From the NCBI RefSeq assembly GCF_900143215.1, contig NZ_FRDM01000011.1, forward strand, positions 88,405 through 152,404: DNA of 64,000 nt, given 5' to 3'. The notes beneath the pieces were generated by a model, which was not told the origin of the DNA, did not search any database, and saw nothing but the letters and a program-made list of their open reading frames with translations. Below are positions 10,617 through 19,284 of the stretch, one piece after another. Each line of letters begins with the position of its first letter. The stretch's first letter is position 1. The DNA is from Geodermatophilus obscurus (GTDB taxonomy: Bacteria; Actinomycetota; Actinomycetes; Mycobacteriales; Geodermatophilaceae). The translations under genes were made by a program, and so were the position numbers.

Positions 10617-10777
10617 GCAGGGCGGACCTGTACGCCCGCTACCGCCAGCTGGTGGACGACGAGCTGCCGCGACGGGCGCGGGAGGGCCGCTGGGTCGAGG
10701 ACCTCCCTGCCCCCCACCGCTCGCAAGCTCGCGTCGGGACCCTGCAGGGAGGCCAGCCAGGCCGGCGGACACCGTGA
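10613..10777 (+). pseudogene. Truncated small gene, interrupted by a hairpin element
   Basis: A GTG at 10613 overlaps the sirtuin stop and opens 54 codons. The first 26 ([20 protein letters not shown]...) resemble the beginning of a small actinobacterial protein often annotated as GNAT-like, which I recall as about 100 residues. After REGRW the sequence runs into dispersed hairpin element copy 3 and ends in repeat-derived residues, overlapping the next gene's GTG start. The original C-terminal part is gone. The frame is still translatable and may be kept only for coupling to the downstream gene. Confidence 0.55.
10702..10752 (+). repeat. Dispersed hairpin element, copy 3
   Basis: Perfect outer arms CCTCCCTGC (10702-10710) and GCAGGGAGG (10744-10752). 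The loop TCGCAAGCTC is at 10721-10730. Inner pairing is CGC/GCG and CCC/GGG around a 2x2 mismatch. It lies inside the truncated ORF that follows the sirtuin gene. Confidence 0.8.
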
Positions 10778-11196
10778 CCCTGCTCGCCGTCCACCTGGCG
10801 CTGACCGCCGCCTACGCCGGTTTCCAGTGGACGGTGCGGGCGCTGGTCTACCCGCAGTTCGCGCTCGTCCCGCCGGCGGTGTTCCCGGCCTACGAGCGCC
10901 GCCACCAGCAGCGGATCAGCCTGGTCGTGGGCCCGCTGTTCGCCGGTCAGGGCGTCACGACGCTGTGGCTGCTCGCCGACCGGCTCCAGGGGACGCCGGT
11001 GCTGCCGGTGCTCGTGGGCGCCGCCTGCCTGGCCGTCGTCCTGGCGGCCACCGCGCTGGGCGCCGTCCCGCTGCACCGCCGGCTGGGGGCGGCGTGGGAC
11101 GACGCGGCGTACCGGCGGCTGCTGCGGGTCGACACCGTCCGTGCGGTCGCGGCCACGGCCGGGACCGCCGCCGCGCTGGCCGCGCTGCTCGGCTGA
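10774..11196 (+). CDS. Small integral membrane protein (unknown function)
   Basis: A 140-residue protein with four predicted membrane segments: near 1-25, 50-68, 76-98 and 120-140. A conserved-looking loop YPQFALVPPAVFPAYERRHQQRI separates the first two. The arrangement resembles DUF1772/anthrone-oxygenase-like membrane proteins, but I cannot assign it firmly. The GTG start overlaps the stop of the preceding truncated ORF, so translation is coupled to the sirtuin operon. No charged catalytic cluster beyond the YERRHQQR loop is seen. Confidence 0.6.
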   Translation: MTLLAVHLALTAAYAGFQWTVRALVYPQFALVPPAVFPAYERRHQQRISLVVGPLFAGQGVTTLWLLADRLQGTPVLPVLVGAACLAVVLAATALGAVPLHRRLGAAWDDAAYRRLLRVDTVRAVAATAGTAAALAALLG

Positions 11197-11291
11197 GCCG
11201 GGGACCACCGGACCCGGACGGGCCGCTAGCGTGACGGGTACCACGTCGAGCGGCCGGCCGGTTGGCCGGCCCGAGGACCCGGGAGCCCCGC

Positions 11292-12827
11292 ATGCGCGTG
11301 CCCTTGACCACCCGAGACTTCCTCGACCGCGCCGAGCTGATCTACGGCGACCGGGTCGGCATCGTGGACGAGCCCAACCAGCCCGCGCCATCGCTCGGCG
11401 AGCTCAGCTACCGGGAGATCGCCCGGCGCGGGCGCGCGCTGCAGGCGGGGCTCGACGCGCTGGGCGTGGGAGCGGGCGAGCGGATCGCCGTCGTCAGCCA
11501 CAACGCCGGCCGGCTGCTGGAGTGCCTGCTGGCGCTGCCGTCGTCCGGGCGGGTCGTCGTCCCGGTGAACTTCCGGCTGCAGCCGGACGAGGTGAGCTAC
11601 ATCGTGGGGCACAGCGGCGCGCGGGTGCTCCTGGTCGACCCGGAGCTGGAGGCCTCGCTCAAGCGGGTGGAGGCTGAGCACCGGTTCACCACCGGCGAGG
11701 AGTACGAGCAGCTGCTGCGCTTCGACACCGAGCCGGTGCCGTGGTCGGAGCCCGACGAGGACGCCACCGCCACGATCAACTACACCAGCGGGACGACGGC
11801 CCGGCCCAAGGGCGTGCAGATGACCCACCGCAACGAGTGGGTCAACGCGGTCACCTTCGCCATGCACATGCAGCTGTCCGACCGCGACGTCTACCTGCAC
11901 ACGCTGCCGATGTTCCACTGCAACGGCTGGGGCCTGCCCTACAGCACGGCCGGCCTGGGTGCCCGTCAGGTGGTGCTGCGCAAGGTCGACGGCGCGGAGA
12001 TCCTGCGGCGGGTCGAGCAGCAGGGCGTGACCGTCATGGCCGGGGCCCCGGCGGTGTGGAACGCCGTCCTGGACGCGGCGGCCGAGTGGGACGGCGAGGT
12101 CCCCGGGCGCGACCGGGTACGGATCATCGTCGCCGGCGCCCCGCCGCCCTCGAAGACGATCGCGCGGATCGAGGCGGAGCTCGGCTGGGAGTTCAACCAG
12201 ATCTACGGCCTCACCGAGACCGCGCCGCTGATCACCATCAACCGGCCGCGCGCCGAGTACGACGACCTCGACCCCGAGGAGCGCGCGAAGAAGCTGTCCA
12301 GGGCAGGCGCCCCGGCGCTGGGCACCCGGCTGGCCGTCAGCGAGTCCGGTGAGCTGCTCGCCCAGGGCAACACCGTCCTGGCCGGCTACTGGCAGAACCC
12401 CGACGCCACCGCCGAGGCGCTCGAGGGCGGCTGGTTCCACACCGGGGACGGCGGCACGATCGACGAGGACAACTACGTCGTCGTCACCGACCGCAAGAAG
12501 GACGTGATCATCACCGGCGGCGAGAACGTCTCGTCGATCGAGGTGGAGGACGCCGTCTTCAGCCACCCGGCGGTCGCGGAGGTCGCGGTCATCGGCATCC
12601 CGGACGAGAAGTGGGGCGAGATGGTGACCGCCGTCGTCGTGCTCGCCGAGGGGCAGCAGGCGACGGCCGAGGAGATCATCGCCCACTGCCGGCAGCGGAT
12701 CGCCCCCTACAAGACGCCGAAGCGGGTCGAGTTCCGGGACGAGATCGCCCGCACGGCCACCGGCAAGATCCAGAAGTTCAAGCTGCGCGAGGCCTTCTGG
12801 TCGGACTCCGACCGCCAGGTGAACTAG
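11292..12827 (+). CDS. Acyl-CoA ligase (AMP-forming, fatty-acid type)
   Basis: A 511-residue adenylate-forming enzyme. The phosphate loop is YTSGTTARPKG (about 164-174). The adenine motif is YGLTETAPL, the hinge motif DRKKDVIITGGENVSS, and the catalytic lysine is in TATGKIQKF near the C-terminus, the residue that sirtuins deacylate in this family. It activates a carboxylate (probably medium or long chain) with ATP and CoA. The ATG at 11292 follows GGGAGCC. The closest family resemblance is to FadD-like ligases annotated as acyl-CoA synthetases; the substrate cannot be read from sequence. Confidence 0.9.
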   Translation: MRVPLTTRDFLDRAELIYGDRVGIVDEPNQPAPSLGELSYREIARRGRALQAGLDALGVGAGERIAVVSHNAGRLLECLLALPSSGRVVVPVNFRLQPDEVSYIVGHSGARVLLVDPELEASLKRVEAEHRFTTGEEYEQLLRFDTEPVPWSEPDEDATATINYTSGTTARPKGVQMTHRNEWVNAVTFAMHMQLSDRDVYLHTLPMFHCNGWGLPYSTAGLGARQVVLRKVDGAEILRRVEQQGVTVMAGAPAVWNAVLDAAAEWDGEVPGRDRVRIIVAGAPPPSKTIARIEAELGWEFNQIYGLTETAPLITINRPRAEYDDLDPEERAKKLSRAGAPALGTRLAVSESGELLAQGNTVLAGYWQNPDATAEALEGGWFHTGDGGTIDEDNYVVVTDRKKDVIITGGENVSSIEVEDAVFSHPAVAEVAVIGIPDEKWGEMVTAVVVLAEGQQATAEEIIAHCRQRIAPYKTPKRVEFRDEIARTATGKIQKFKLREAFWSDSDRQVN

Positions 12828-12833
12828 CAGGAC

Positions 12834-12883
12834 CACCCTTGCGCCACGCTCCGCAGGCCCGGACCAGGCCCTTGAGGGGTGGC
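12834..12883 (+). repeat. Dispersed hairpin element, copy 4 (degenerate)
   Basis: Starts 7 nt after the acyl-CoA ligase stop. Outer arms CCACCC (12834-12839) and GGGTGG (12878-12883). The loop is degraded to TCCGCAGGCC. It ends in GGCCGTTCCAGCACC, a tail also seen after copy 5. The rest of the gap to the NlpC/P60 gene (to 13067) shows nothing else definite. Confidence 0.55.
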
Positions 12884-13067
12884 CGTTCCAGCACCCCACC
12901 CAGGCCCGGGACGGGGCCGCGCTCGAACACCCGGCTGACACCCAAGTTCCGGCAGCGGCGTCCCCCCATGTGGGGAGTGCCCGCTCAACTCCTTCCCTGA
13001 TGTCGTCGTTCCGGCACCGGAGTGCGCCTCCGGGCGCCGGTCGACGAGGTCGTGGGGAAGGTCGGAC

Positions 13068-14417
13068 GTGGGCAGGACGGACGAGCGGGAGAGCCATCCG
13101 AGGCGCTCCGGGTGGCTGGTGCGTGGAGCCGGGACGGCGGTCACCGCCCTGGTGCTGGCCGGCCTGGTCCCGGGGACGGCCGTGGCCGCGCCCGGCGACC
13201 AGGTGGCCGCGGCCCAGGCGGGGCGCGACGCCGCGGCCGCCCGCGTCGGCGAGATCGGCGCGCAGCTCGCCCAGGCCCAGGAGCGGGTGGACGCCGCCCG
13301 CCGGGGTGCGCAGCTCGCGCTGCAGGAGTACGAGGTGCGCCGCGCCGCCCAGGAGGAGGCGCGAGCCACTGCCGACGCCGCCGCCGGGGCAGCCGAGCGG
13401 GCCGCCGCCGAGCTGGGTCGCGGCCGCGACGAGGTGGTCGCCTTCGCACGGTCGAGCTACATGCAGGGCAGCTCGAACCCCGGGGCGGCCGCGCTGGTCA
13501 CCGCCGAGGGGCCCGCGCAACTGGTGGAGCGGGCCGCGTTGCTGGAGGCCGCGGGCGGCCACCGGGGCGACGTCGTCGCCGAGCTGACCGTTCTGGAGCA
13601 GGAGGCCGCCGCGGCCGACGAGGCCGCGCAGGTGGCGGTGCAGGCGGCCGGCGCGGCCGAGGCCGCGGCGGCGGAGTCCTTGTCCAGTGCCCAGTCGCAG
13701 GAGGTCTCGGCGCGGGCCCAGGCCGCCGAGCTCGCCGACCGGCGCGAGGTGCTGGAGGCCGAGCTGGCGGAGGCCCAGGAGGTGCTCTACGGCGCCCAGG
13801 GTGCCGCGGCCGCGGCTGCTGCCGCGGAGGCCGCGGCCGAGGCGGCGCAGGCCCGCCCGCCGGCGGCTCCGGCCGCGTCGAGCGGCTCGTCCCCCCGGCC
13901 CTCGTCGAACGGTTCCCCGTCGTCGTCGCGCTCGTCCTCGTCGCCGTCCTCCGGCGGCGGGGCGCCGACCGGCACCGGCACCACGGCCGGCGCGCCCACG
14001 GGGTCCGTGGTGGACCGGGCCATCGCGGCGGCCACGAGCCAGCGCGGACTGCCCTACAGCTGGGGTGGCGGCAACGGCAACGGCCCGAGCTACGGCATCC
14101 CGCCGGACACGGCGGTCTACGGGTTCGACTGCTCGGGGCTCACCGAGTACGCCTACGCGCAGGCCGGCATCCGGATCGGTGGCACCAGCCGCGAGCAGTA
14201 CTGGCGCTTCCGCGACCGGACCGTGGCCGCCGGCGACCTGCAGCCCGGCGACCTGGTGTTCTGGGGCGAGACCGCGGACCACCGGTCGATCTACCACGTG
14301 GCGCTCTACATCGGCGGCGGTCAGGTGGTCCAGGCGCCGCAGAGCGGGGACGTCGTGCGGATCTCGGCGATGTGGTTCGGCAGCGACTACTACGGCGCGG
14401 TGCGGCCGACGGCCTGA
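13068..14417 (+). CDS. Secreted NlpC/P60 peptidoglycan hydrolase (RipA-like)
   Basis: A 449-residue exported cell-wall hydrolase. A signal peptide is clear: basic start, hydrophobic TAVTALVLAGLVPG, cleavage near AVAAPG. Residues about 45-260 form an alanine- and glutamate-rich coiled coil. A Ser/Pro linker of about 50 residues follows. The C-terminal NlpC/P60 domain has the catalytic cysteine in FDCSGLTEYAY and the histidine in HRSIYHVALYIGGG. It should cleave D-Glu-mDAP links during septum splitting; the coiled coil probably inhibits or positions the enzyme. It lies directly before moxR, as ripA/ripB do in mycobacteria. Start GTG 13068 with GGGGAAGG. Confidence 0.9.
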   Translation: MGRTDERESHPRRSGWLVRGAGTAVTALVLAGLVPGTAVAAPGDQVAAAQAGRDAAAARVGEIGAQLAQAQERVDAARRGAQLALQEYEVRRAAQEEARATADAAAGAAERAAAELGRGRDEVVAFARSSYMQGSSNPGAAALVTAEGPAQLVERAALLEAAGGHRGDVVAELTVLEQEAAAADEAAQVAVQAAGAAEAAAAESLSSAQSQEVSARAQAAELADRREVLEAELAEAQEVLYGAQGAAAAAAAAEAAAEAAQARPPAAPAASSGSSPRPSSNGSPSSSRSSSSPSSGGGAPTGTGTTAGAPTGSVVDRAIAAATSQRGLPYSWGGGNGNGPSYGIPPDTAVYGFDCSGLTEYAYAQAGIRIGGTSREQYWRFRDRTVAAGDLQPGDLVFWGETADHRSIYHVALYIGGGQVVQAPQSGDVVRISAMWFGSDYYGAVRPTA

Positions 14418-14425
14418 AAGAGGAC

Positions 14426-14476
14426 CACCCTTCCCCCCACGCCTCGCGAGCTCAGGCGGCGGGACCCTGGAGGGTG
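14426..14476 (+). repeat. Dispersed hairpin element, copy 5
   Basis: Begins right after the NlpC/P60 stop. Outer arms CACCCT (14426-14431) and AGGGTG (14471-14476). Inner arms CGCCT (14440-14444) and AGGCG (14454-14458) enclose the loop CGCGAGCTC. The inner stem differs from other copies but still pairs. Confidence 0.7.
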
Positions 14477-14506
14477 CCCGTTCCAGCACGTCGCCAGGCT
14501 CGGGGC

Positions 14507-14586
14507 GGGGCCGAGAGATGGGGCGGGACCTGGGACGGGGCCGAGAGATGGGGCGTCGGGCAGCCACGGGGGGAGCTGCCCGACGC
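14507..14586. repeat. Short direct repeat followed by a hairpin
   Basis: GGGGCCGAGAGATGGGGCG occurs at 14507-14525 and again at 14537-14555 (30-bp period). It is followed by a 12-bp inverted repeat, GCGTCGGGCAGC at 14553-14564 and its complement at 14575-14586. The hairpin may be the terminator of the NlpC/P60 gene. The remainder of the 393-bp gap up to 14810 presumably carries the moxR promoter, but no clear -35/-10 pair stands out. Confidence 0.6.
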
Positions 14587-14810
14587 AGCACCGAGGCTAG
14601 CAGTCAGCGGAGGCTGCAGGCAGGGCTGCGCACGCGGTGCACGGACTGCCGGTGTCGGCCACTCTCGGTGTCCGGTCGGCTCGTCCGCGTGCGCGCCAGC
14701 TGCTGTGCAGGAACGTGTAGGACACTGGCGGGGACGGGCACGCCGTCCGTCGCCGGCCTCGCGGTGCCCCCTGGGACCGAGGCCGTGGACCGGCACGATC
14801 AGGGAGTTCC

Positions 14811-16100
14811 GTGAGCAGCGCCGCCAGCACCCCCCTCGAGCAGTCCAGCGGGCAGCCGGTCCCGCCATCGGTCGACGCCGCCCGCCTGGAGCGGGTGCTG
14901 TTCGAGATCAAACGGGTGATCGTCGGCCAGGACCGGCTGGTCGAGCGGATGCTCGTCTCGCTGCTGGCCCGCGGGCACGTGCTGCTCGAGGGCGTCCCCG
15001 GCGTCGCCAAGACCCTCGCCGTCGAGACGCTGGCCACCGTCGTCGGCGGCCGCTTCGCCCGCCTCCAGTTCACCCCCGACCTGGTGCCGGCCGACATCAT
15101 CGGCACCCGCATCTACAAGGCCGGGCAGGACGCCTTCGACACCGAGCTCGGCCCGGTGTTCGCCAACTTCGTGCTGACCGACGAGATCAACCGGGCGCCG
15201 GCGAAGGTGCAGTCGGCGCTGCTGGAGGTCATGGCCGAGCGCCAGGTGTCCATCGGCGGCGTGACCCACCCGCTGCCGGACCCGTTCCTCGTGCTGGCCA
15301 CGCAGAACCCCATCGAGTCCGAGGGCGTCTACCCGCTGCCCGAGGCCCAGCGCGACCGCTTCCTGATGAAGGTGCTCGTCGACTACCCGAGCCCGGAGGA
15401 GGAGCGGGAGATCATCTACCGGATGGGCTCGACCCCGCCGGTGGCCGAGACCGTCCTCGGGCCCGACGACCTGATCCGCATGCAGCGCACCGCGTCCCAG
15501 GTGTTCGTGCACCACGCGCTGGTCGACTACGTCGTCCGGCTGGTGGTCGCCACGCGCGCGCCGCGCGAGCACGGCATGGACGACGTCGCCTCGTGGGTGT
15601 CCTACGGCGCCAGCCCGCGCGCCTCCCTCGGGCTGATCGCCGCCAGCCGGGCGCTGGCGCTGGTCCGCGGCCGCGACTACGTGCTGCCGCAGGACGTCCT
15701 CGACGTCACCGCCGACGTGCTGCGCCACCGGCTGGTGCTCTCCTACGACGCGCTGGCCGACGGCGTGCCCGCCGACCACGTGGTCAAGCGCATCCTGCAG
15801 ACCGTGCCGCTGCCGCAGGTGGCTCCGCGCCAGCGCTCCGGCGGCTTCGGCCCGGGCAGCCCCGGCGGGCCCTCGGTGCCGACCGCGCCGCCGTTCGGCG
15901 CGCCGCAGTTCGGCCCGCCCGTCCCGCAGTACGGCCTGCCCGATCAGCCCTTCGGCGGCCCCGGGGTGCTCCCTCCCGGTCAGCCCGGTCCGGTGCCGGC
16001 CGGCGGGCCGTTCGGCGGGCCGGGTCAGCCGGGCCCGGCGCTGCAGGGGCGCCCGGACGTGTCCGCCAACGGCGCCGACCGCGGCTCCGCGCCGGCGTGA
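14811..16100 (+). CDS. moxR: MoxR-type AAA+ ATPase
   Basis: A 429-residue MoxR chaperone-like ATPase. Walker A is GVPGVAKTLA (about 66-75), Walker B is FVLTDEINRAP, sensor 1 is LATQNPIE and arginine fingers follow in LPEAQRDRFLM. The last 90 residues are a Gly/Pro/Phe-rich tail (PFGAPQFGPP) that is not part of the AAA core. MoxR proteins are thought to remodel or activate partner proteins together with the DUF58 and VWA products encoded just downstream. Start GTG 14811 with AGGGAG. The stop overlaps the next start. Confidence 0.92.
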   Translation: MSSAASTPLEQSSGQPVPPSVDAARLERVLFEIKRVIVGQDRLVERMLVSLLARGHVLLEGVPGVAKTLAVETLATVVGGRFARLQFTPDLVPADIIGTRIYKAGQDAFDTELGPVFANFVLTDEINRAPAKVQSALLEVMAERQVSIGGVTHPLPDPFLVLATQNPIESEGVYPLPEAQRDRFLMKVLVDYPSPEEEREIIYRMGSTPPVAETVLGPDDLIRMQRTASQVFVHHALVDYVVRLVVATRAPREHGMDDVASWVSYGASPRASLGLIAASRALALVRGRDYVLPQDVLDVTADVLRHRLVLSYDALADGVPADHVVKRILQTVPLPQVAPRQRSGGFGPGSPGGPSVPTAPPFGAPQFGPPVPQYGLPDQPFGGPGVLPPGQPGPVPAGGPFGGPGQPGPALQGRPDVSANGADRGSAPA

Positions 16101-17161
16101 TCCTGCGTCGCCGGTCCGGCGGCGCCATGACCCCGGAACAGGCCCCGGAGCGGGCCGGCTCCGCACCCACCCCGGGTTCCGGCATCGACCCGGGGACGGG
16201 CGGCCGTGCCGACCCGTCCGGGTCCGGCGGGGCCCCGCCACACTTCGGCGAGGGCCCGGCCGACGTCCTGCTGCAGCGGCTGGAGCTCACCGTGCGGCGC
16301 CGGCTCGACGGCCTGCTGCAGGGCGACCACCTGGGGCTGGTCCCGGGCTCGGGCACCGAGGCCGGTGACTCGCGGACCTACCACCCCGGTGACGACGTCC
16401 GGCGGATGGACTGGCCGGTGACCGCGCGCACCCAGGTGCCACACGTCCGCGAGACGATCGCCGACCGCGAGCTGGAGACCTGGGCGGTGGTCGACCTGTC
16501 CGCCAGCCTGGACTTCGGCACCGCAGCCTGCACCAAGCGGGACCTGGCGATCGCCGGGCTGGCCGCGGTCAGCCACCTCACCGTGCACGGCGGCAACCGG
16601 CTCGGCGCCGTCGTCACCACGGGCGAGCGGGTCGACCGCTACCCGGCCACCGCCGGCCGGCTGGCTGCCGACCGGCTGCTGCGCGCCGTCGTCGCGACCC
16701 CGCGGGCCGAGGGCGGACGCCGCGGCGACCTCGCCGCCGCGCTGGAGTCGCTGCGCCGTCCGCCGCGCCGCCGCGGCCTGGTCGTCGTCGTGTCGGACTT
16801 CCTGGGCTCCGACGCATCAGGAGTCCCCGACTGGGAGCGCCCGCTGCGGGGCCTGAGAGCCCGGCACGAGCTGCTGGCCATCGAGGTCGTCGACCCGCGC
16901 GAGCTGGAGCTGCCCGACGTCGGACTGCTCACCGTCGTCGACCCCGAGAGCGGCCAGACCCTCGAGGTGCCCACCGGCGACGCCGCCTTCCGGGCCCGTT
17001 TCGCCGAGGGGGCCGCGGCCCAGCGGCGGGCGATCGCCGCCGCCCTGCGCCGCGCCGGCGCCGGGCACCTGCAGTTGCGCACGGACCGCGACTGGCTCAT
17101 GGACGTCGTCCGGTTCGTCGCAGACCGCCGGCGTGCCGGCAGCGGAGGAGCCTCCCGATGA
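16097..17161 (+). CDS. DUF58 domain protein
   Basis: About 354 residues if GTG 16097 (overlapping the moxR stop as GTGA) is used; ATG 16127 would give 344. A disordered Gly/Pro-rich head of about 50 residues precedes the DUF58 signature (SRTYHPGDDVRRMDWPVTART) and a VWA-like core with VVDLSASLDFG, a degenerate metal-site motif. DUF58 proteins accompany MoxR ATPases in nearly all bacteria and are presumed partners. The last codons overlap the start of the VWA gene (ATGA), so the three proteins are probably made in fixed proportion. Confidence 0.88.
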   Translation: MILRRRSGGAMTPEQAPERAGSAPTPGSGIDPGTGGRADPSGSGGAPPHFGEGPADVLLQRLELTVRRRLDGLLQGDHLGLVPGSGTEAGDSRTYHPGDDVRRMDWPVTARTQVPHVRETIADRELETWAVVDLSASLDFGTAACTKRDLAIAGLAAVSHLTVHGGNRLGAVVTTGERVDRYPATAGRLAADRLLRAVVATPRAEGGRRGDLAAALESLRRPPRRRGLVVVVSDFLGSDASGVPDWERPLRGLRARHELLAIEVVDPRELELPDVGLLTVVDPESGQTLEVPTGDAAFRARFAEGAAAQRRAIAAALRRAGAGHLQLRTDRDWLMDVVRFVADRRRAGSGGASR

Positions 17162-18114
17162 CCTTCCAGGCCCCCTGGTGGCTGCTCGGCCTGCTGGCCG
17201 TCGTCGCGCTGGTGGCGCTCTACGTGGTGCTGCAGCTGCGCCGCAAGGCCTACGCCGCGCGGTTCACCAACGTCGCGCTGCTCGGCACGCTGGTGCCCAA
17301 GCGGCCCGGCTGGCGGCGGCACTTGGCCTTCGGGCTGGTCGCGCTGGGGCTGGCCGCGCTGATCGTGTCCCTGGCGGTGCCCAGCACCGAGGTGCGGGTG
17401 CCGCGGGAGCGCGCCACGGTGGTCATGGCCGTCGACGTGTCGCTGTCGATGCAGGCGACGGACATCGAGCCGAGCCGGTTCGAGGCGATGCAGGTGGCGG
17501 CCAAGGAGTTCGTCGACGTGCTGCCCGACCGGATCAACCTCGGGCTGGTGTCCTTCGCCGGCACCGCCACCACCGTGGTCACCCCGACCACCGACCGCGG
17601 CCAGGTGAGCACCGCGATCGACAACCTGGAGCTGGCCGAGTCCACCGCGATCGGCGAGGCGGTGTTCACCTCGCTGACCGCGATCGAGAACTTCCAGTCG
17701 TCGCTGGACGCCGACGGCGAGGAGGTGCCGCCGGCGCGGATCGTGCTGCTGTCGGACGGCTACAACACCGTCGGCCGCCCCGACACCCAGGCCGTCTCCG
17801 CCGCGCTCGACGCCGGCATCCCGGTCTCCACGATCGCCTTCGGCACCGACTACGGCACCCTGGACCTCGACGGCGAGCGGGTGCCGGTACCGGTGGACCG
17901 CGCGACGCTCGAGGAGATCGCCGACCAGACCGGGGGCAGCTACAGCGAGGCCGCCAGCGCCGCCGAGCTCGAGCAGGTCTACCAGGACCTCGGCAGCCAG
18001 ATCGGCTACACGACCGAGCCGCGCGACGTCAGCTACTGGTTCGTCCGCGGCGGCGTGCTCTTCGCGCTGCTCGGCGTCGTCCTCAGCCTGCTCTGGACCA
18101 ACCGGCTGCTGTAG
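17158..18114 (+). CDS. VWA-domain membrane protein (BatA-like)
   Basis: A 318-residue protein with two N-terminal membrane segments (about 5-25 and 55-77), a VWA domain and a C-terminal membrane segment (about 295-315). The metal-ion-dependent adhesion site is complete: DVSLSMQATD, a threonine region near STAIGEAV, and LLSDGYNTVG. In BatA-type systems the VWA domain faces the cell surface and is thought to be acted on by MoxR. Its position is equivalent to Rv1481. It is the last gene of the moxR operon; a strong hairpin follows at 18153. Confidence 0.9.
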   Translation: MTFQAPWWLLGLLAVVALVALYVVLQLRRKAYAARFTNVALLGTLVPKRPGWRRHLAFGLVALGLAALIVSLAVPSTEVRVPRERATVVMAVDVSLSMQATDIEPSRFEAMQVAAKEFVDVLPDRINLGLVSFAGTATTVVTPTTDRGQVSTAIDNLELAESTAIGEAVFTSLTAIENFQSSLDADGEEVPPARIVLLSDGYNTVGRPDTQAVSAALDAGIPVSTIAFGTDYGTLDLDGERVPVPVDRATLEEIADQTGGSYSEAASAAELEQVYQDLGSQIGYTTEPRDVSYWFVRGGVLFALLGVVLSLLWTNRLL

Positions 18115-18152
18115 GCGAGCCGCACCGCCGGGCGGAGTACGACTCTTCTCCT

Positions 18153-18198
18153 CGACGCTCGGGCGCTGCTTCGCATCCGAAGCAGCGCCCGAGCGTCG
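18153..18198. terminator. Bidirectional hairpin terminator
   Basis: A perfect 21-bp stem (18153-18173 pairing with 18178-18198, starting CGACGCTCGGGCG) with a 4-nt loop CATC lies between the convergent VWA and quinone oxidoreductase genes. There is no T-run on either side, which is usual for high-GC actinobacterial terminators. Confidence 0.8.
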
Positions 18199-18241
18199 GA
18201 GAGGACGGGGTGGGCGGCGGCCAGGTCCCTGGCGCCGGTGC

Positions 18242-19213
18242 TCAGCGGGCGGGGTCGAGGACGAGCTTGCCGGTGGTGCGGCGGGCGAGCAGGTCCTGGT
18301 GCGCCTCCCGGACGGCGGTCAGCGGATAGCGCCCGCCGATGACCGGGCGCAGCGCGCCGTCGGCCACCAGCGGCAGCAGCTCGGTCATCGCGTCGTCCAG
18401 CATCGCCGGCCGGGCCATGCAGTGCGCCAGCCAGAAGCCGATGACCGCGCGGCTCTTCTGCATCAGCGCCCCCGGCGGGACGGCGGCGGTCTCCTGGCGG
18501 GCGGCCATCCCGTAGGTGACGACCCGGCCGAACGGGGCCAGCGCGGACAGCGAACCGGCGAAGACGTTGCCGCCGGTCATCTCCAGGACGACGTCGACCG
18601 GCCGGCCGCCGTTGGCCTCGCGCAGCGCGGCGGTGAAGGTCTTCGGGTCGTCGTCGGCCAGGGCCGGGTCGATCGCCGCGTCGGCGCCGAGCTCCTCGGT
18701 CAGCGCCCGCTTCTCCGGGCTGGACGCCGTGGCGATCACCCGGCCGGCACCCCAGCGGCGGGCCAGCTGGACGGCCAGCGACCCGACGCCGCCGGCGCCG
18801 GCGATGACGACGACGGTCTCCCCGGCGGCGAGGTGCGCGCTGGTGCGCAGCAGGTGGTAGGCGGTGCTGCCCTGCAGGACGACGGCCAGCGCCTGCTCGT
18901 CGGTCACCCCGTCGGGCACCTGCCAGGTCAGCCGCGGGTGCGCGGCGACCTTCTCGGCGTAGCCGCCGCCGTCGAGCAGGCCGACCACCCGCGGACCGCC
19001 ACCGCCCGGCGTCCCCACGAACTCCGCGCCCGGCACCAGCGGCAGCCGCTGGGCGGCCAGGTAGCTGTCCTCGATCTGGTGGGTGTCGGCGTAGTTCACG
19101 CCGGCGGTGGCGACGTCGAAGAGCTGCTGTCCCTCGCCCGGCGTGGGGTCGGGCAGGTCGACGACGTCGAGGACCTCGGGGCCGCCGAAGCGGGTGATCT
19201 GCACGGCTCGCAT
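18242..19213 (-). CDS. Zinc-binding-type quinone oxidoreductase (MDR family)
   Basis: A 323-residue medium-chain reductase. The N-terminal GroES-like domain begins MRAVQITRFGGPEVLDVVD. The Rossmann domain has IAGAGGVGSLAVQLA, the AxxGxxG nucleotide motif. The structural-zinc cysteines of alcohol dehydrogenases are absent, so this is the NADPH:quinone reductase branch despite the Pfam name. The reaction is probably one- or two-electron reduction of a quinone or enone by NADPH. A 42-codon remnant of a second copy of this gene lies in the same orientation at 20588-20713. Confidence 0.88.
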   Translation of the reverse strand: MRAVQITRFGGPEVLDVVDLPDPTPGEGQQLFDVATAGVNYADTHQIEDSYLAAQRLPLVPGAEFVGTPGGGGPRVVGLLDGGGYAEKVAAHPRLTWQVPDGVTDEQALAVVLQGSTAYHLLRTSAHLAAGETVVVIAGAGGVGSLAVQLARRWGAGRVIATASSPEKRALTEELGADAAIDPALADDDPKTFTAALREANGGRPVDVVLEMTGGNVFAGSLSALAPFGRVVTYGMAARQETAAVPPGALMQKSRAVIGFWLAHCMARPAMLDDAMTELLPLVADGALRPVIGGRYPLTAVREAHQDLLARRTTGKLVLDPAR

Positions 19214-19284
19214 GAAGTGAGGCTATGGCCCTGAGGAGGACGTCGATCAGGCACGCCCGACGCTGCCGGGTGTGTGATGACGCG

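Noticed and set aside
12834..12883. Reading the hairpin elements as CRISPR repeats
   Set aside because: Copies are kilobases apart, vary in their stems and have no regular spacers or cas genes.
12960..13067. c-di-AMP riboswitch before the NlpC/P60 gene
   Set aside because: NlpC/P60 genes often carry one, but none of the conserved pieces (GTGAATCCC, GTCAGCTAAC) is present here.
11226..14591. 1121-codon minus-strand frame
   Set aside because: Antisense to the acyl-CoA ligase and NlpC/P60 genes; no family motifs.
13022..17161. Very long frame running from the NlpC/P60 gene into DUF58
   Set aside because: Only the part from about 16097 encodes DUF58; before that it is an out-of-frame shadow over two recognisable genes.
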